Shown piece after piece: positions 8,539 through 19,845 of a stretch of DNA of 64,000 nucleotides. The stretch comes from Psychrobacter immobilis (GTDB lineage: Bacteria; Pseudomonadota; Gammaproteobacteria; Pseudomonadales; Moraxellaceae): the NCBI GenBank assembly GCA_904846145.1, contig CAJGZL010000001.1:1550001-1614000 (forward strand). The letters are read 5' to 3'. The first letter of the stretch is position 1, and every line of letters begins with the position of its first letter. Under the pieces are notes generated by a model. It did no database searches. It was given only the letters and a program-made list of their open reading frames with translations, and was not told the origin of the DNA. The translations under genes and the position numbers were made by a program.

Positions 8539-9456
8539 TCAACTATTGGCAGCCTTATGTAAAGCCAAAATAGTATCCGCGCATACTTTCGGTGCTTCTA
8601 TCGGTAATAGATGACCATTTTCGGGCAGGGTAGTGAGCTGACTGGCTGGCACAAACTTACGCCAATTATTACGGACTTTATCGCTGATAAAAATAGTTGG
8701 TTTACCAACAATGAGCTGATAGGAAAGATTCATCTTTTTAAGTTTCTTTAGAGCGCCATCGATATAGGGAATACCAAAATAATTGGCAATCTCTTGCTCT
8801 GGGCTAAATATAAAGGTATAGCTACCATCGCTTTGTTGTACTAGGCTCTCTTTGGCGAATAGATACAGATGCTCATCAGAGACACGGCGATACGCTTTAT
8901 TTGCTCGTAAGCTCTCATAGAGTTCATCTACGCTTGACCAAATCGTTTGTTTTTCTAAAGCGCTTTTAAAGGGTTGACGCTTTAACTTGATAGCGCGAGG
9001 AATTAACTTATATAGAATCGCTTGTGACTTGGTAAAGGTGACAGGCTCAATCAAATAAAGCTGTGAGAATAAGTCAGGACGTTTGGCCGCTGCGATAGCT
9101 GTCGCCGTCGCGCCTTGCGAATGACCGATAGCGATGATAGGAGCATCTTGCGTCTGCTCCAAAAACTTAATCAGCATATCAGCGTCTTGCTCACGGGTTA
9201 ATACTTGGGCGGTCGGCTTATCATGCCAATAGCCACGCATTGCAAGCGAGCTTAGCTCAAAACCAGCAGCAAGCTCAATCAATAAAGGCTGATAATTACC
9301 TACAGTGAAGCCATTACCACCATAAAAGTGTGCTTTGACTCGTTCGCAATTTTTATCGTCAGTCTCTTTATTGACCGAGCTATTTAATTCGCTCAACTCA
9401 TAATAGCGAGCGCGTTTATTATCAAGAGTAATACTTTTTGCAAAATCTTCGATCAT
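8539..9456 (-). CDS. Alpha/beta hydrolase fold protein
   Basis: 305 residues. The nucleophile elbow GHSQG has Ser113, the oxyanion region HFYGGNGF lies near residue 43, and the expected catalytic His sits in PENGHLLPIE near the C-terminus. The acid residue is probably in the strand with TIFISDKVRNNW. There is no signal peptide. Substrate unknown: esterases, lipases and haloalkane dehalogenase relatives share this layout. It lies between alkB-like and the ABC exporter on the same strand, with 40 bp and 36 bp gaps, so a three-gene transcription unit is likely. Confidence 0.75.
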   Translation of the reverse strand: MIEDFAKSITLDNKRARYYELSELNSSVNKETDDKNCERVKAHFYGGNGFTVGNYQPLLIELAAGFELSSLAMRGYWHDKPTAQVLTREQDADMLIKFLEQTQDAPIIAIGHSQGATATAIAAAKRPDLFSQLYLIEPVTFTKSQAILYKLIPRAIKLKRQPFKSALEKQTIWSSVDELYESLRANKAYRRVSDEHLYLFAKESLVQQSDGSYTFIFSPEQEIANYFGIPYIDGALKKLKKMNLSYQLIVGKPTIFISDKVRNNWRKFVPASQLTTLPENGHLLPIEAPKVCADTILALHKAANS

Positions 9457-9492
9457 GCGAGCACTTCCTTGTCATGTATTACCTATGGTTTA

Positions 9493-11409
9493 CTATTCCA
9501 ACTCACCCAAGAAGTCGCCACTTTGACGATGCCAAAGTCTAGCATAGACACCATTTAATTCTAATAGCTCATCATGACTGCCTTGCTCAATAATACGACC
9601 TTGATCCATCACCACCAAACGATCAAGAGCGGCGATAGTCGAGAGGCGATGGGCGATTGCAATGACGGTTTTGCCTTCCATAATGTCATTCAAGCTCTCG
9701 GTGATAGCGAACTCAATCTCAGAATCTAACGCACTAGTGGCTTCATCTAACAGTAGTACTGGCGCGTTTTTGAGCATAACTCGGGAGATGGCAATACGTT
9801 GGCGCTGTCCGCCTGATAGCTTGACGCCGCGCTCGCCAACTTGGGTATCGAGTCCTGTATTGCCTTTATCATCATACAAGTCTTTGACAAACTCCCAAGC
9901 CTGCGCTTGCTTGGCGGCGATAATGATTTCTTCATCGCTAGCGTCAGGGCGACCATAAGCGATGTTTTCACGTACCGTACGATGTAATAAGGAGGTGTCT
10001 TGGGTGACCATACCGATTTGTTGACGTAGCGACTCTTGGGTGACCTGATCAATCGCTTGGTTATCGATTAAGATTTTGCCACTATCGACATCGAAGAAGC
10101 GCAATAGCAGATTTACCAGAGTCGATTTACCCGCTCCTGAGCGTCCGACTAAGCCAATCTTTTCTCCTGCTTTAATATCTAAATAAAAGTCATCTAGCAG
10201 CTTTACTCTTGAGCTTATAGCGGTTGTTTCCATTGTCGGGATTTCGTCAATACGCGCGCCTTCAACATCAAGGTCTTTATTACCTTCGTAGCCAAAGTCG
10301 ACATGATCAAAAATGATACGCCCTTGGGTCACTTTTAATTTTGGCGCATTTGGTTTGTCTACAATAGTTTGCGGCGCTGATAGGGTGCGCATACCATCTT
10401 GTACCGTACCGATACTCTCAAAGAGACTGGCAGTCTGCCACATAATCCAGCGAGTCAGGCCATTGAGCCGCAGTGCCATCGCGGTCGCAGCAGCAATAGC
10501 ACCGACCCCAACAGCACCTTGTTGCCATAGATATAAGCCGATGCCAGCAGTACTACTAACTAATATCACACTGATCAGATGAGTGGAGACCTCAAGATAG
10601 CTCACCCAACGCATCTGCGCATGCACTGTTCCTAAAAACTGCCCCATAGCATTTTTGGCATAACCTAGCTCGCGGCGTGAATGACTGAATAGCTTGACGG
10701 TCATAATATTAGCGTAGGCATCAGTAATGCGTCCAACCATTAGCGCTCGCGCATCCGCTTGGACAATGGCGGTTACTTTAAGCTTTGGAATGAAATACCA
10801 CATGCACAGACTAACTAGCACAAACCAAATGATAAAAGGTATCAGCAGCAGACTGTCTAAATTAAACAAAATGACGCCAGTCGTAATAAAGTAAACAGTG
10901 ACGTACATAAACATATCAGCGACAGTCATCACTGTATCGCGCACGGCAAGTGCAGTCTGCATGACCTTGGCAGATACTCGTCCAGAGAACTCATCTTGAT
11001 AGAACTGCATCGATTGACTCAGCATGCGCTGGTGAAATCGCCAGCGCATCTGCATTGGAAACACACCTTGGAGCGTCTGAAAATGGATAAATGAGGATAA
11101 GGCAATCCAGAATGGACTTACTAGCATCACCGCCAGCATTAACAGCAAGATATCGCCTTTTTCACTCCACAAGTTTTGCGGAGTATAGATACCTAGCCAA
11201 TCGACGATATTGCCAATCCAAGCAAATAGCATCGCCTCATAGATGCCAATACCTGCTGACAAGATCATAAATAGCAGCAACCAACCGCGCAGACCTTTAG
11301 TACAGGCCCACAAAAACTTCATCAACCCATCACGAGGTGAGGGCAGTGGCATTGGAGTATCGGGAAAGGCAGATAGGCGTGTTTCAAAAAAGCGAAATAG
11401 AGCATTCAT
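9493..11409 (-). CDS. ABC transporter, fused permease and ATPase (MsbA/MDR-type exporter half)
   Basis: 638 residues from the ATG at 11409; a TTG 12 bp upstream is in frame but less likely. The N-terminal 340 residues hold six predicted membrane helices. The ATPase domain has Walker A GRSGAGKST, signature LSGGQRQRI, Walker B VLLLDEATSALD and the switch His in IAHRLST. Type IV exporters of this kind dimerise in the inner membrane and move lipids, drugs or peptides outward; the substrate cannot be assigned. It is unlikely to be MsbA itself, because no lpxK neighbour is present. A 30-residue insertion between permease and ATPase (about 380-410) is not typical. Confidence 0.85.
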   Translation of the reverse strand: MNALFRFFETRLSAFPDTPMPLPSPRDGLMKFLWACTKGLRGWLLLFMILSAGIGIYEAMLFAWIGNIVDWLGIYTPQNLWSEKGDILLLMLAVMLVSPFWIALSSFIHFQTLQGVFPMQMRWRFHQRMLSQSMQFYQDEFSGRVSAKVMQTALAVRDTVMTVADMFMYVTVYFITTGVILFNLDSLLLIPFIIWFVLVSLCMWYFIPKLKVTAIVQADARALMVGRITDAYANIMTVKLFSHSRRELGYAKNAMGQFLGTVHAQMRWVSYLEVSTHLISVILVSSTAGIGLYLWQQGAVGVGAIAAATAMALRLNGLTRWIMWQTASLFESIGTVQDGMRTLSAPQTIVDKPNAPKLKVTQGRIIFDHVDFGYEGNKDLDVEGARIDEIPTMETTAISSRVKLLDDFYLDIKAGEKIGLVGRSGAGKSTLVNLLLRFFDVDSGKILIDNQAIDQVTQESLRQQIGMVTQDTSLLHRTVRENIAYGRPDASDEEIIIAAKQAQAWEFVKDLYDDKGNTGLDTQVGERGVKLSGGQRQRIAISRVMLKNAPVLLLDEATSALDSEIEFAITESLNDIMEGKTVIAIAHRLSTIAALDRLVVMDQGRIIEQGSHDELLELNGVYARLWHRQSGDFLGELE

Positions 11410-11812
11410 AGGCAATAACAATATATCAGTAACAATACGTCAAGATAAGCGCTGGCAGAGCTTACTTGAGGTTAAGATTTACATAAATTTAAAAGATAAA
11501 ACAGCGCTCTATTTTAGCAAAATATAGCTATCTGCCTTGCAGGCTAATTGTAATTTATAGCGTATAGGAATAAACCTGTTATCTGCTTGATTATTGCTTG
11601 AGCAATGGACGCTATATCAAATGTTTATAAGGAGTTAAGAATAAAATAGTATTAGGAAAATATAGGTATTGATATTAATGACATATATTGTTACATTCTA
11701 TGGTTTTTGATGACCTGACCACTGTATCTTATAGCAATCATTATCGCGATATAAAATCTTAGCTCTATAACAGCAACCGTCCATATATTTAAGGCTCAAA
11801 AGGTAAATAATT
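11410..11812. other. Divergent promoter region between ABC exporter and DMT permease
   Basis: About 400 AT-rich bases with no credible gene. It must carry promoters for both flanking genes. I see no clear operator, repeat or terminator. Confidence 0.4.
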
Positions 11813-12685
11813 ATGCTGTATTTAACGCTCGCGGTGCTTTGTAGTGTTGCAGTCTCGGTACTGTTAAAGGTGCTACGCCAACGCGATATAGATATTCGTC
11901 AAACTATCGTTGCGGGTTATCCTGTGGCGTTTTTATTGACCTTATTTTTATTAAAGCCTGAAGTGGGTGCTATAAGCGATCTTGGTGGCGCTTGGCTGAT
12001 TATTGTTGCCTTGGGTGTTTTGTTACCCTTAGTGTTTGTGATCTTAGGTCGAGCGATTGAAGCGGTAGGTATGGTCGCCACCGACGCCGCTCAGCGTTTA
12101 TCACTGATTATTCCGATTATCGCCGCTTTTCTCTTATTTGGCGAAGTGTTGACTGGCACACGTATCTTTGGCTTGCTGCTAGGTGTGTTAGCGCTTGGCG
12201 CTTTAGTATATCGACCAACGCAAACGATGGCTAATACTCATGACAATACTACCGTTAGTAAACACGCACTGTATACCCCACTGTGGCTATTTGGCGTATG
12301 GATAGGCTACGGCACTATCGATATATTATTTAAGCAAGTCGCTAAACAAGGCGCGGCCTTTCCATTGACTTTATTTGTCAGCTTTGGGCTGGCAGGCTTA
12401 CTGCTGTTTATATATTTACTTATCACTCGAGTACGCTGGCAGGGCAAAGCCTTAGCCGCTGGATTGCTACTAGGTGCGCTGAATATGGGTAATATTTACG
12501 CTTATGTGCGCGCGCATCAAGTGCTCTCTGAGTCGCCAAGCATCGTATTCACAGGTATGAACGTTGGGGTTATCACAGTCGCAACACTCATCGGTGTTGG
12601 GGTGTTCAAAGAGCATCTTAATCGAATCAATATGTTGGGTATAGTATTAGCAATCAGCTGTGTGGCGGTGCTATTTTTGGCGTAG
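11813..12685 (+). CDS. DMT superfamily (EamA-like) inner membrane transporter
   Basis: 290 residues, nearly all hydrophobic, arranged as about ten membrane helices in two halves with the central loop around residues 138-152 (TQTMANTHDNTTVSKH). The repeats and the conserved DAAQRLSLIIPIIAAFLLFGE segment fit EamA-type drug/metabolite exporters. These proteins export amino acids, metabolites or drugs; the substrate is not predictable. Single gene, no terminator hairpin recognised directly downstream, although a small palindromic element lies about 40 bp after the stop. Confidence 0.75.
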   Translation: MLYLTLAVLCSVAVSVLLKVLRQRDIDIRQTIVAGYPVAFLLTLFLLKPEVGAISDLGGAWLIIVALGVLLPLVFVILGRAIEAVGMVATDAAQRLSLIIPIIAAFLLFGEVLTGTRIFGLLLGVLALGALVYRPTQTMANTHDNTTVSKHALYTPLWLFGVWIGYGTIDILFKQVAKQGAAFPLTLFVSFGLAGLLLFIYLLITRVRWQGKALAAGLLLGALNMGNIYAYVRAHQVLSESPSIVFTGMNVGVITVATLIGVGVFKEHLNRINMLGIVLAISCVAVLFLA

Positions 12686-12721
12686 TTAATAATAGATAAA
12701 ACAGATGCGTATTATTGTGCC

Positions 12722-12797
12722 GCGTAACTGGTATAAATTTTTATTGCTTGCTGTGTCTACGCTGACAGAGGCTGCTAAAAATAGATACCAGTCACGC
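12722..12797. repeat. Miniature inverted-repeat (REP/MITE-like) element, about 76 bp
   Basis: Outer arms of 21 bp pair with only three mismatches: GCGTAACTGGTATAAATTTTT at 12722-12742 and the complement of GCGTGACTGGTATCTATTTTT at 12777-12797. The middle holds a second near-palindrome, CTGTGTC-TACGCT-GACAGAG. As RNA or single-stranded DNA it would fold into a long hairpin. No coding frame is present. Whether other copies exist in the genome is not known. Confidence 0.5.
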
Positions 12798-12936
12798 TAT
12801 AGCGCTTTTAAGTTCAATAGACCCTAATTATATGGCGAACCTGAGCTAATTTTTAGCTTAGCGTACTTTTTAACGGATTGGCTATAGGCAGCTTGCACGT
12901 CATATGCTAAGGTAATTTGCAACCGATAAATATCTG

Positions 12937-12964
12937 TTATTAACACTGTTTTATTAACACTGTT
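12937..12964 (+). repeat. Exact 14-bp tandem duplication upstream of the aldolase gene
   Basis: Two back-to-back perfect copies of TTATTAACACTGTT, followed by a partial third (TTAT). It ends 41 bp before the start codon, where it could overlap the promoter. Confidence 0.75.
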
Positions 12965-13005
12965 TTATCGATTTATTTTTATCATAATAATAGGATATAC
13001 AAGTA

Positions 13006-13908
13006 ATGGAAAATCAAGAACAATACAACAAACAGCTCCAACGTGTCAAAGAGGGCTCAGGATTTATCGCCGCACTCGATCAAAGTGGCGGCAGTACCCC
13101 TAAGGCCTTGGAGAATTATGGTGTTACCAGCGATGACTATGACAATGATGAGGCAATGTTTGATCAAGTACATGCTATGCGCTCGCGTATTATGACCTGC
13201 GATTGCTTTGATAATGAACGTGTCCTTGGCGCTATACTATTTGAAGATACTATGGATCGCGAGGTTGAAGGCAAGCCCACCGCCAACTATCTATGGGAAG
13301 ATAAAAATATCGTACCCTTTTTAAAGGTGGATAAAGGTTTAGCAGAACAGATGAGCGGCGTACAAGTGATGCGTCCAATGCCTGATCTGGATGCGCTACT
13401 GGACAAAGCAAATAGATATCCAGTATTTGGTACGAAGATGCGCTCGGTTATTTATGAGCCCAATGTCGATGGTATTGAGCTAGTCGTACAGCAACAGTTC
13501 GACGTCGCTAAGCAAATCATCTCTAAAGGTCTCATGCCAATCGTTGAGCCAGAAGTAGACATCAATAGCGCGAAAAAGCACGATTGCGAGCTACTACTCA
13601 AAACCAATCTATTGCACAATTTAGATCGTTTGGCAGATGATAAGCAAGTTATGCTGAAATTGACTTTGCCTGAAGAGGCGGGATTCTATCAAGAGTTGAT
13701 CGATCATCCAAAAGTGCTAAAAGTTGTGGCATTATCAGGTGGCTATAGCCGTACTGATGCATGCGATAAGCTTAAGCAAAACCCTGGCATGATTGCTAGC
13801 TTCTCACGCGCCTTTACTGAGGGTTTAAGTAAACAGCAAAGCGATAAAGAGTTTGCTGATACGATTGATACTTCGATCAATGAGATTTATGAGGCGTCAA
13901 AGGTTTAG
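13006..13908 (+). CDS. fda: Fructose-bisphosphate aldolase, class I
   Basis: 300 residues. IAALDQSGGSTPKAL, FEDTMDREVEGKPTANYLWE and PIVEPEVDI are typical of the compact class I aldolases (Staphylococcus-type Fda). The Schiff-base lysine is probably in VMLKLTLPEEAG. The enzyme cleaves fructose 1,6-bisphosphate to glyceraldehyde 3-phosphate and dihydroxyacetone phosphate in the cytoplasm. In Moraxellaceae, which lack a complete upper glycolysis, it likely serves gluconeogenesis. It stands alone, with a tandem repeat in its upstream region. Confidence 0.9.
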   Translation: MENQEQYNKQLQRVKEGSGFIAALDQSGGSTPKALENYGVTSDDYDNDEAMFDQVHAMRSRIMTCDCFDNERVLGAILFEDTMDREVEGKPTANYLWEDKNIVPFLKVDKGLAEQMSGVQVMRPMPDLDALLDKANRYPVFGTKMRSVIYEPNVDGIELVVQQQFDVAKQIISKGLMPIVEPEVDINSAKKHDCELLLKTNLLHNLDRLADDKQVMLKLTLPEEAGFYQELIDHPKVLKVVALSGGYSRTDACDKLKQNPGMIASFSRAFTEGLSKQQSDKEFADTIDTSINEIYEASKV

Positions 13909-14015
13909 AATTTAGAGTCTTGTAGGGTTGGTTTATGATCTCAGCGGGCTTGTTGCTTACTGAGATTTTTTAATGCTATACATGAATTTTTTGCTGTTAC
14001 TCGTCAAGGTGAACT

Positions 14016-14552
14016 ATGCTCTCTATCAACTCTAAGCTCATTAAAGTAGCTTTAGTAACATCTCTATATATTCCTTGCACACTTAATGCCAGTGTCCATG
14101 AGCCAATATCCAATCCATTTACTAGAGAGCTTGCAAGTATTGACTTAGCGACCATTGATTACGAGTTACTACAAGCTAACTTTATGTATTTTACCATTAA
14201 TGCTTTTATTAATAGTTGCGAAAAAAATGCTCCAGATTTGAGTCATGAAATGATTATCACTGGAGAAGAAATTTTCGAAAATAACCCTAAATTAACTAAA
14301 AGTTTAGAGATAACGAAAGAACTTTGGAGGGAGGTTAGCTTAAATGACGATGCAGGTCTCTTGAACGCTCAACAAATAGACAATTTGAATATGATTAGTG
14401 GGGTTATTGGACTCTTGCGCGGTGTTGATCTTAAACTATCTGCTGATGAATGCTTAGGATTCTTGCAGAATATTCAAAATGTACCCAATCGAGAACAATT
14501 CTGGGATAACTACCTACGTCAAGCAATCCCTGTAATTATAGAGTCTTCGTAA
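14016..14552 (+). CDS. Hypothetical secreted protein, 178 residues
   Basis: I do not recognise this protein. The first 25 residues look like a signal peptide (positive charges, then KVALVTSLYIPCTLNAS with probable cleavage after NAS), so it is probably periplasmic. The mature part is mostly helical in character, and has two cysteines (NSCEKNAPD and ADECLGF) that could form a disulphide. No enzyme motif is visible. The gene stands alone between fda and thiC and is followed by a strong hairpin. Base usage looks slightly more AT-rich than the neighbours, so recent acquisition is possible but unproven. Confidence 0.6.
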   Translation: MLSINSKLIKVALVTSLYIPCTLNASVHEPISNPFTRELASIDLATIDYELLQANFMYFTINAFINSCEKNAPDLSHEMIITGEEIFENNPKLTKSLEITKELWREVSLNDDAGLLNAQQIDNLNMISGVIGLLRGVDLKLSADECLGFLQNIQNVPNREQFWDNYLRQAIPVIIESS

Positions 14553-14581
14553 CTTCAATACTTCAATAAAAAATTAACTGA

Positions 14582-14620
14582 AAAAAGCCTAGCAACTATT
14601 AATAGCGCTAGGCTTTTTTG
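14582..14620. terminator. Bidirectional rho-independent terminator
   Basis: A 13-bp perfect stem (AAAAAAGCCTAGC with GCTAGGCTTTTTT) with a 13-nt loop. It lies between the converging secreted-protein gene and thiC and has T runs in both directions. Confidence 0.85.
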
Positions 14621-14640
14621 TGAGAATAATCAGGCAGTTT

Positions 14641-16853
<2,213 letters not shown>

Positions 16854-16953
16854 GACTTCCCTGCGTCGGTACTAACCGCATCAGGTTCGGCGGGTGATCT
16901 CTCAGCGAATGTACGATGACTATTTAAATAGCCACCTACACCGCACCCCGAGT
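16854..16953 (-). promoter_or_regulatory. TPP riboswitch (THI element) controlling thiC
   Basis: On the reverse strand the conserved THI blocks appear in order: GGGGTGC, then GCTGAGA, ACCC, GAACCTGAT, TAGTACC and CGCAGGGAAG. Closing bases GACT...AGTC form helix P1. A variable stem (GGTGGCTATTTAAATAGTC region) sits between the first two blocks. Placement directly upstream of thiC on the same strand confirms it. Confidence 0.95.
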
Positions 16954-17006
16954 CTGTCAGTGTTGTAAATCGTCTTGATACTAACAAAATTTTGCCCTAA
17001 GCGCTA

Positions 17007-17035
17007 ATGCTATTTATTTATATAGATAATGTCAC
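17007..17035 (-). promoter_or_regulatory. Possible sigma-70 promoter for the thiC leader
   Basis: On the reverse strand, GTGACA (-35) and TAGCAT (-10) are separated by 17 bp, about 50 bp upstream of the riboswitch. Each box matches the consensus only partly. Confidence 0.35.
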
Positions 17036-17171
17036 TTTTTATACAATGTCATTTTTTGCTTTATGCAAAGTCATCATCGCTACAAATCTTTGTCATATTA
17101 GATCTAGTTAAAAAAGTCTGCTAAGCAACGTTGTAAAAGATGAGTTGTTAGACTATTTACTTAGTTTTAAT

Positions 17172-17465
17172 TTACTTGCTTTCAGGCGTCCAACCCTGTG
17201 CGCGCTCGTAATCTTCGTTATCCAAAAATTTGTCACGCTGATCGGTTAAGAACTTTTTAGCTTCAGGATCTAGCATGCTGAGATGGTTTTCATTAATCAA
17301 CATCGTTTGCTGCTCAAGCCACTCTTTCCATGCTTTATCTGAAACGGTTTCTTGCAGCTCTTGACCTTTTTTATTGGGAAAAGGAGGATGCGCCATTTTA
17401 GGTAAATCTTGCTGATATTTACGGCAAAATACAGTATTGGCTTGTGGGTTAAAAGTTTCGGTCAT
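17172..17465 (-). CDS. yggX: Fe(2+)-trafficking / oxidative damage protection protein YggX
   Basis: 97 residues, close to the E. coli protein (91). The single cysteine in [13 protein letters not shown] and the block [17 protein letters not shown] are the family signature, as is the C-terminal GWTPE. YggX-family proteins protect iron-sulphur enzymes from oxidative damage and are thought to handle labile iron in the cytoplasm. The gene lies 132 bp downstream of argH on the same strand. A terminator hairpin between them suggests its own promoter. Confidence 0.93.
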   Translation of the reverse strand: MTETFNPQANTVFCRKYQQDLPKMAHPPFPNKKGQELQETVSDKAWKEWLEQQTMLINENHLSMLDPEAKKFLTDQRDKFLDNEDYERAQGWTPESK

Positions 17466-17539
17466 TGCGCTATCCTTTTTTATGAGTATGCCTAGTAGGT
17501 ATAAATAATTGATTGCCTTATTTTACCGTATTCATCCAT

Positions 17540-17572
17540 AAAAAACACCCGCGACAATAGCGGGTGTTTTTT
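17540..17572. terminator. Rho-independent terminator after argH
   Basis: A 13-bp perfect stem (AAAAAACACCCGC with GCGGGTGTTTTTT) with a 7-nt loop, 25 bp beyond the argH stop codon. It has T runs in both directions. Confidence 0.85.
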
Positions 17573-17596
17573 GGTAATAAAGTCAGAAGTTAAGGT

Positions 17597-19099
17597 TTAA
17601 GCAAAAACTTCTAAACGAGTACGACCACGAGCAACCGCTTGCAATACCTGATTGGGTGCCGTGCCACCTAAGTGATCACGGGCAGCCAATGAACCTTCTA
17701 AAGTTAAATACTCAAACACATCATCGCCAATGGCGTCACTAAATTGTTGCAACTGCGCTAAGGACAAATCACTTAAATCAACGCCCTCCTTGATACCTAA
17801 AGCGACGGCATTGCCAACTACCTCATGAGCATCACGAAATGCCACACCATTACGGACCAAGTAATCCGCCAAATCGGTCGCAGTCGCATAGCCTTTCATA
17901 GTTGCAGCGCGCATATTTTCTTTATTGGGCGTGATATTTGGCAGCATATCGGCAAAAGCTAGTAGCGAGCCTGTTAGCGTATCAACACAATCAAATAGCG
18001 GTTCTTTGTCTTCTTGATTGTCTTTATTATAAGCGAGAGGCTGGCTTTTCATTAAGCTTAGGAGCGTCATTAACTGCCCAAATACTCGAGCCGCTTTGCC
18101 GCGTACCAGCTCTGGCACATCAGGGTTTTTCTTTTGCGGCATGATTGATGAGCCGGTACAGAAGCGATCTGGTATCTGTACAAAGTTAAATTGCGCTGAC
18201 ATCCATAGGATAATCTCTTCGCTCATGCGTGACAGATGCATCATTAGAATGGAAGCCGCGGAGGTAAATTCAATCGCAAAATCACGATCTGATACTGCGT
18301 CTAAAGAATTTTGGCAGATACCTTCAAAACCTAACAATTCAGCAGTAATAGTACGGTCGATCGGAAAAGTCGTCCCTGCAAGAGCGGCGCTACCAAGTGG
18401 TAACTGATTGATACGACGACGGGCGTCAACTAGGCGCTCAGTATCACGATAGAGCATCTCAAACCATGCCATCACATGATGACCAAAGCTGACAGGCTGC
18501 GCGGTCTGCAAATGGGTAAAGCCTGGCATAATCGTATCCGTATGCTGCTCAGCGAGATTGAGCAAGCCGCTCTGCAAACGAACCAATAGGGCTATAATAT
18601 TATCGACTTCTTCCCGTAACCAGAGACGAATGTCAGTAGCCACTTGATCGTTACGACTACGACCTGTGTGTAGTTTTTTACCGACGGCACCGATAATATC
18701 GGTTAAGCGCGATTCGACGTTCATATGCACATCTTCAAGCGCGATTGACCAGTCAAACTCGCCCAGCTCAATTTCGCTCAGTACTTGCTCTAGACCATCA
18801 ATAATAGTCGCCACTTCACTTTTGGTGAGAATGTCGCATTCACCAAGCATCGTAGCGTGGGCAATAGAGCCTTCGATATCGTGGCGAGCAAAGCGTTGAT
18901 CAAAACCAACGGAGGCGGTAAAAGCGGCAACGAAGCTATCGGTAGCCTCGCTAAAGCGCCCACCCCACATTTGCTGTCGTTGACGACTTTGCTCAACCGT
19001 GTTGGTGTTAGAAGCATCTGTGCTAGAATCGGATGCAAGTAAGCTGTTATTTTGCTCAAAATTTACGGAGCTACTAGGGTTTGAAGAGTTAGCGTTCAT
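17597..19099 (-). CDS. argH: Argininosuccinate lyase
   Basis: 500 residues from the ATG at 19099. A longer frame back to 19258 exists, but its extra residues do not resemble the family. The first 40 residues are a Ser/Asn-rich extension absent from most homologues; the conserved body begins [20 protein letters not shown]. The fumarase/ASL signature [12 protein letters not shown], with the catalytic loop serine, is intact. It splits argininosuccinate into arginine and fumarate, the last step of arginine synthesis. It is divergent from the AlgR-like gene, the usual neighbour order in Pseudomonas and relatives. Confidence 0.95.
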   Translation of the reverse strand: MNANSSNPSSSVNFEQNNSLLASDSSTDASNTNTVEQSRQRQQMWGGRFSEATDSFVAAFTASVGFDQRFARHDIEGSIAHATMLGECDILTKSEVATIIDGLEQVLSEIELGEFDWSIALEDVHMNVESRLTDIIGAVGKKLHTGRSRNDQVATDIRLWLREEVDNIIALLVRLQSGLLNLAEQHTDTIMPGFTHLQTAQPVSFGHHVMAWFEMLYRDTERLVDARRRINQLPLGSAALAGTTFPIDRTITAELLGFEGICQNSLDAVSDRDFAIEFTSAASILMMHLSRMSEEIILWMSAQFNFVQIPDRFCTGSSIMPQKKNPDVPELVRGKAARVFGQLMTLLSLMKSQPLAYNKDNQEDKEPLFDCVDTLTGSLLAFADMLPNITPNKENMRAATMKGYATATDLADYLVRNGVAFRDAHEVVGNAVALGIKEGVDLSDLSLAQLQQFSDAIGDDVFEYLTLEGSLAARDHLGGTAPNQVLQAVARGRTRLEVFA

Positions 19100-19845
19100 A
19101 TCGGTACAAGACAAGTCAGAAGAATAAGGAGTTAAGTATAGCAAATGATGAGGTGGCCTTACTAGTTGGGCGTCTAGAGTTTTTATTCCAAAACTTATGA
19201 AAGTGATGAGCGTTTGCCAATGGCTGCTGTATATCTGCTTTTGGTCGCTGTTCATCACCGTGATGAGCCGCCATGAATTGGCAACTTAGACAGATTTTAT
19301 TATTTTTTATCTTAGCCATACTGTACAAAATATAATTGCTATACTACCAGCGCTCTTTATTATCGATTATATGGACTTCAACACTCAAACTGAACGCCTA
19401 AGAGCTTATTTTGGCGAAAATTCTTTTATAAAAAGTGAAGTAACCAGTCGGCAAGTCGTTACTGTCATTGATTATCCTTTGCAAGATGTTGGAATTTAAG
19501 GTTTTATTTTATCAAAAGTGATTACATTCATCTTTTTTGGTATATATCTTGCTGTATTACTCATATCAAACGATGTTTATACAGAACGTTTAGACTATAA
19601 ATCATTAGAATATTTTTATAGTGATTATAGGTATAGTTAATAGCTCTAAGTATTTGTCTGTATTTATTTAAAGCTACAAGATAAGTGTTATTGTTGTCAT
19701 TACTGTTTACTAGGCGTCTATATGTTATAAATAATTATATAAATATGGATATAACGTGAACAAGAATTTGAAATAGTTTTCACCAATGTGTTTATAGTAT
19801 AATTTTTTAGTTTTTAGTAGAGTGGGTAGCTATCGGGGAGTGTAA
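19100..19845. other. Region between argH and the AlgR-like gene
   Basis: About 750 bases. The only possible coding content on the plus strand is the interrupted short frame at 19371-19640. Near the regulator gene, TTGAAA at 19768-19773 and TATAGT at 19793-19798 (19-bp spacing) could form a promoter. GGGGAG precedes the regulator's start codon. No sensor kinase gene is present where one is found in Pseudomonas-type loci. Confidence 0.4.
19371..19640 (+). pseudogene. Possible small gene interrupted by one in-frame stop
   Basis: An ATG at 19371 opens 42 codons (MDFNTQTERLRAYFGENSF...) to a TAA at 19497. The same frame then stays open for 46 more codons to 19640, including a GTG at 19518 and a hydrophobic stretch VITFIFFGIYLAVLLI that could be a membrane helix. 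Read through, it is one roughly 89-residue protein with a C-terminal membrane segment. There is no good ribosome site and I do not recognise it. It may be chance, two tiny genes, or a decayed small membrane protein. Confidence 0.25.

Larger units (their letters stand above)
12686..13005. other. Intergenic region holding a palindromic element and a tandem repeat
   Basis: 320 bases with no gene. It contains the inverted-repeat element at 12722-12797 and the 14-bp tandem repeat at 12937-12964, described separately. TAGGATAT before the ATG at 13006 is the likely ribosome site of the aldolase gene. Confidence 0.5.

Noticed and set aside
19116..19328. Minus-strand 70-residue frame upstream of argH
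   Set aside because: No ribosome site and no recognisable family; lies in the argH leader and overlaps the rejected long argH start.
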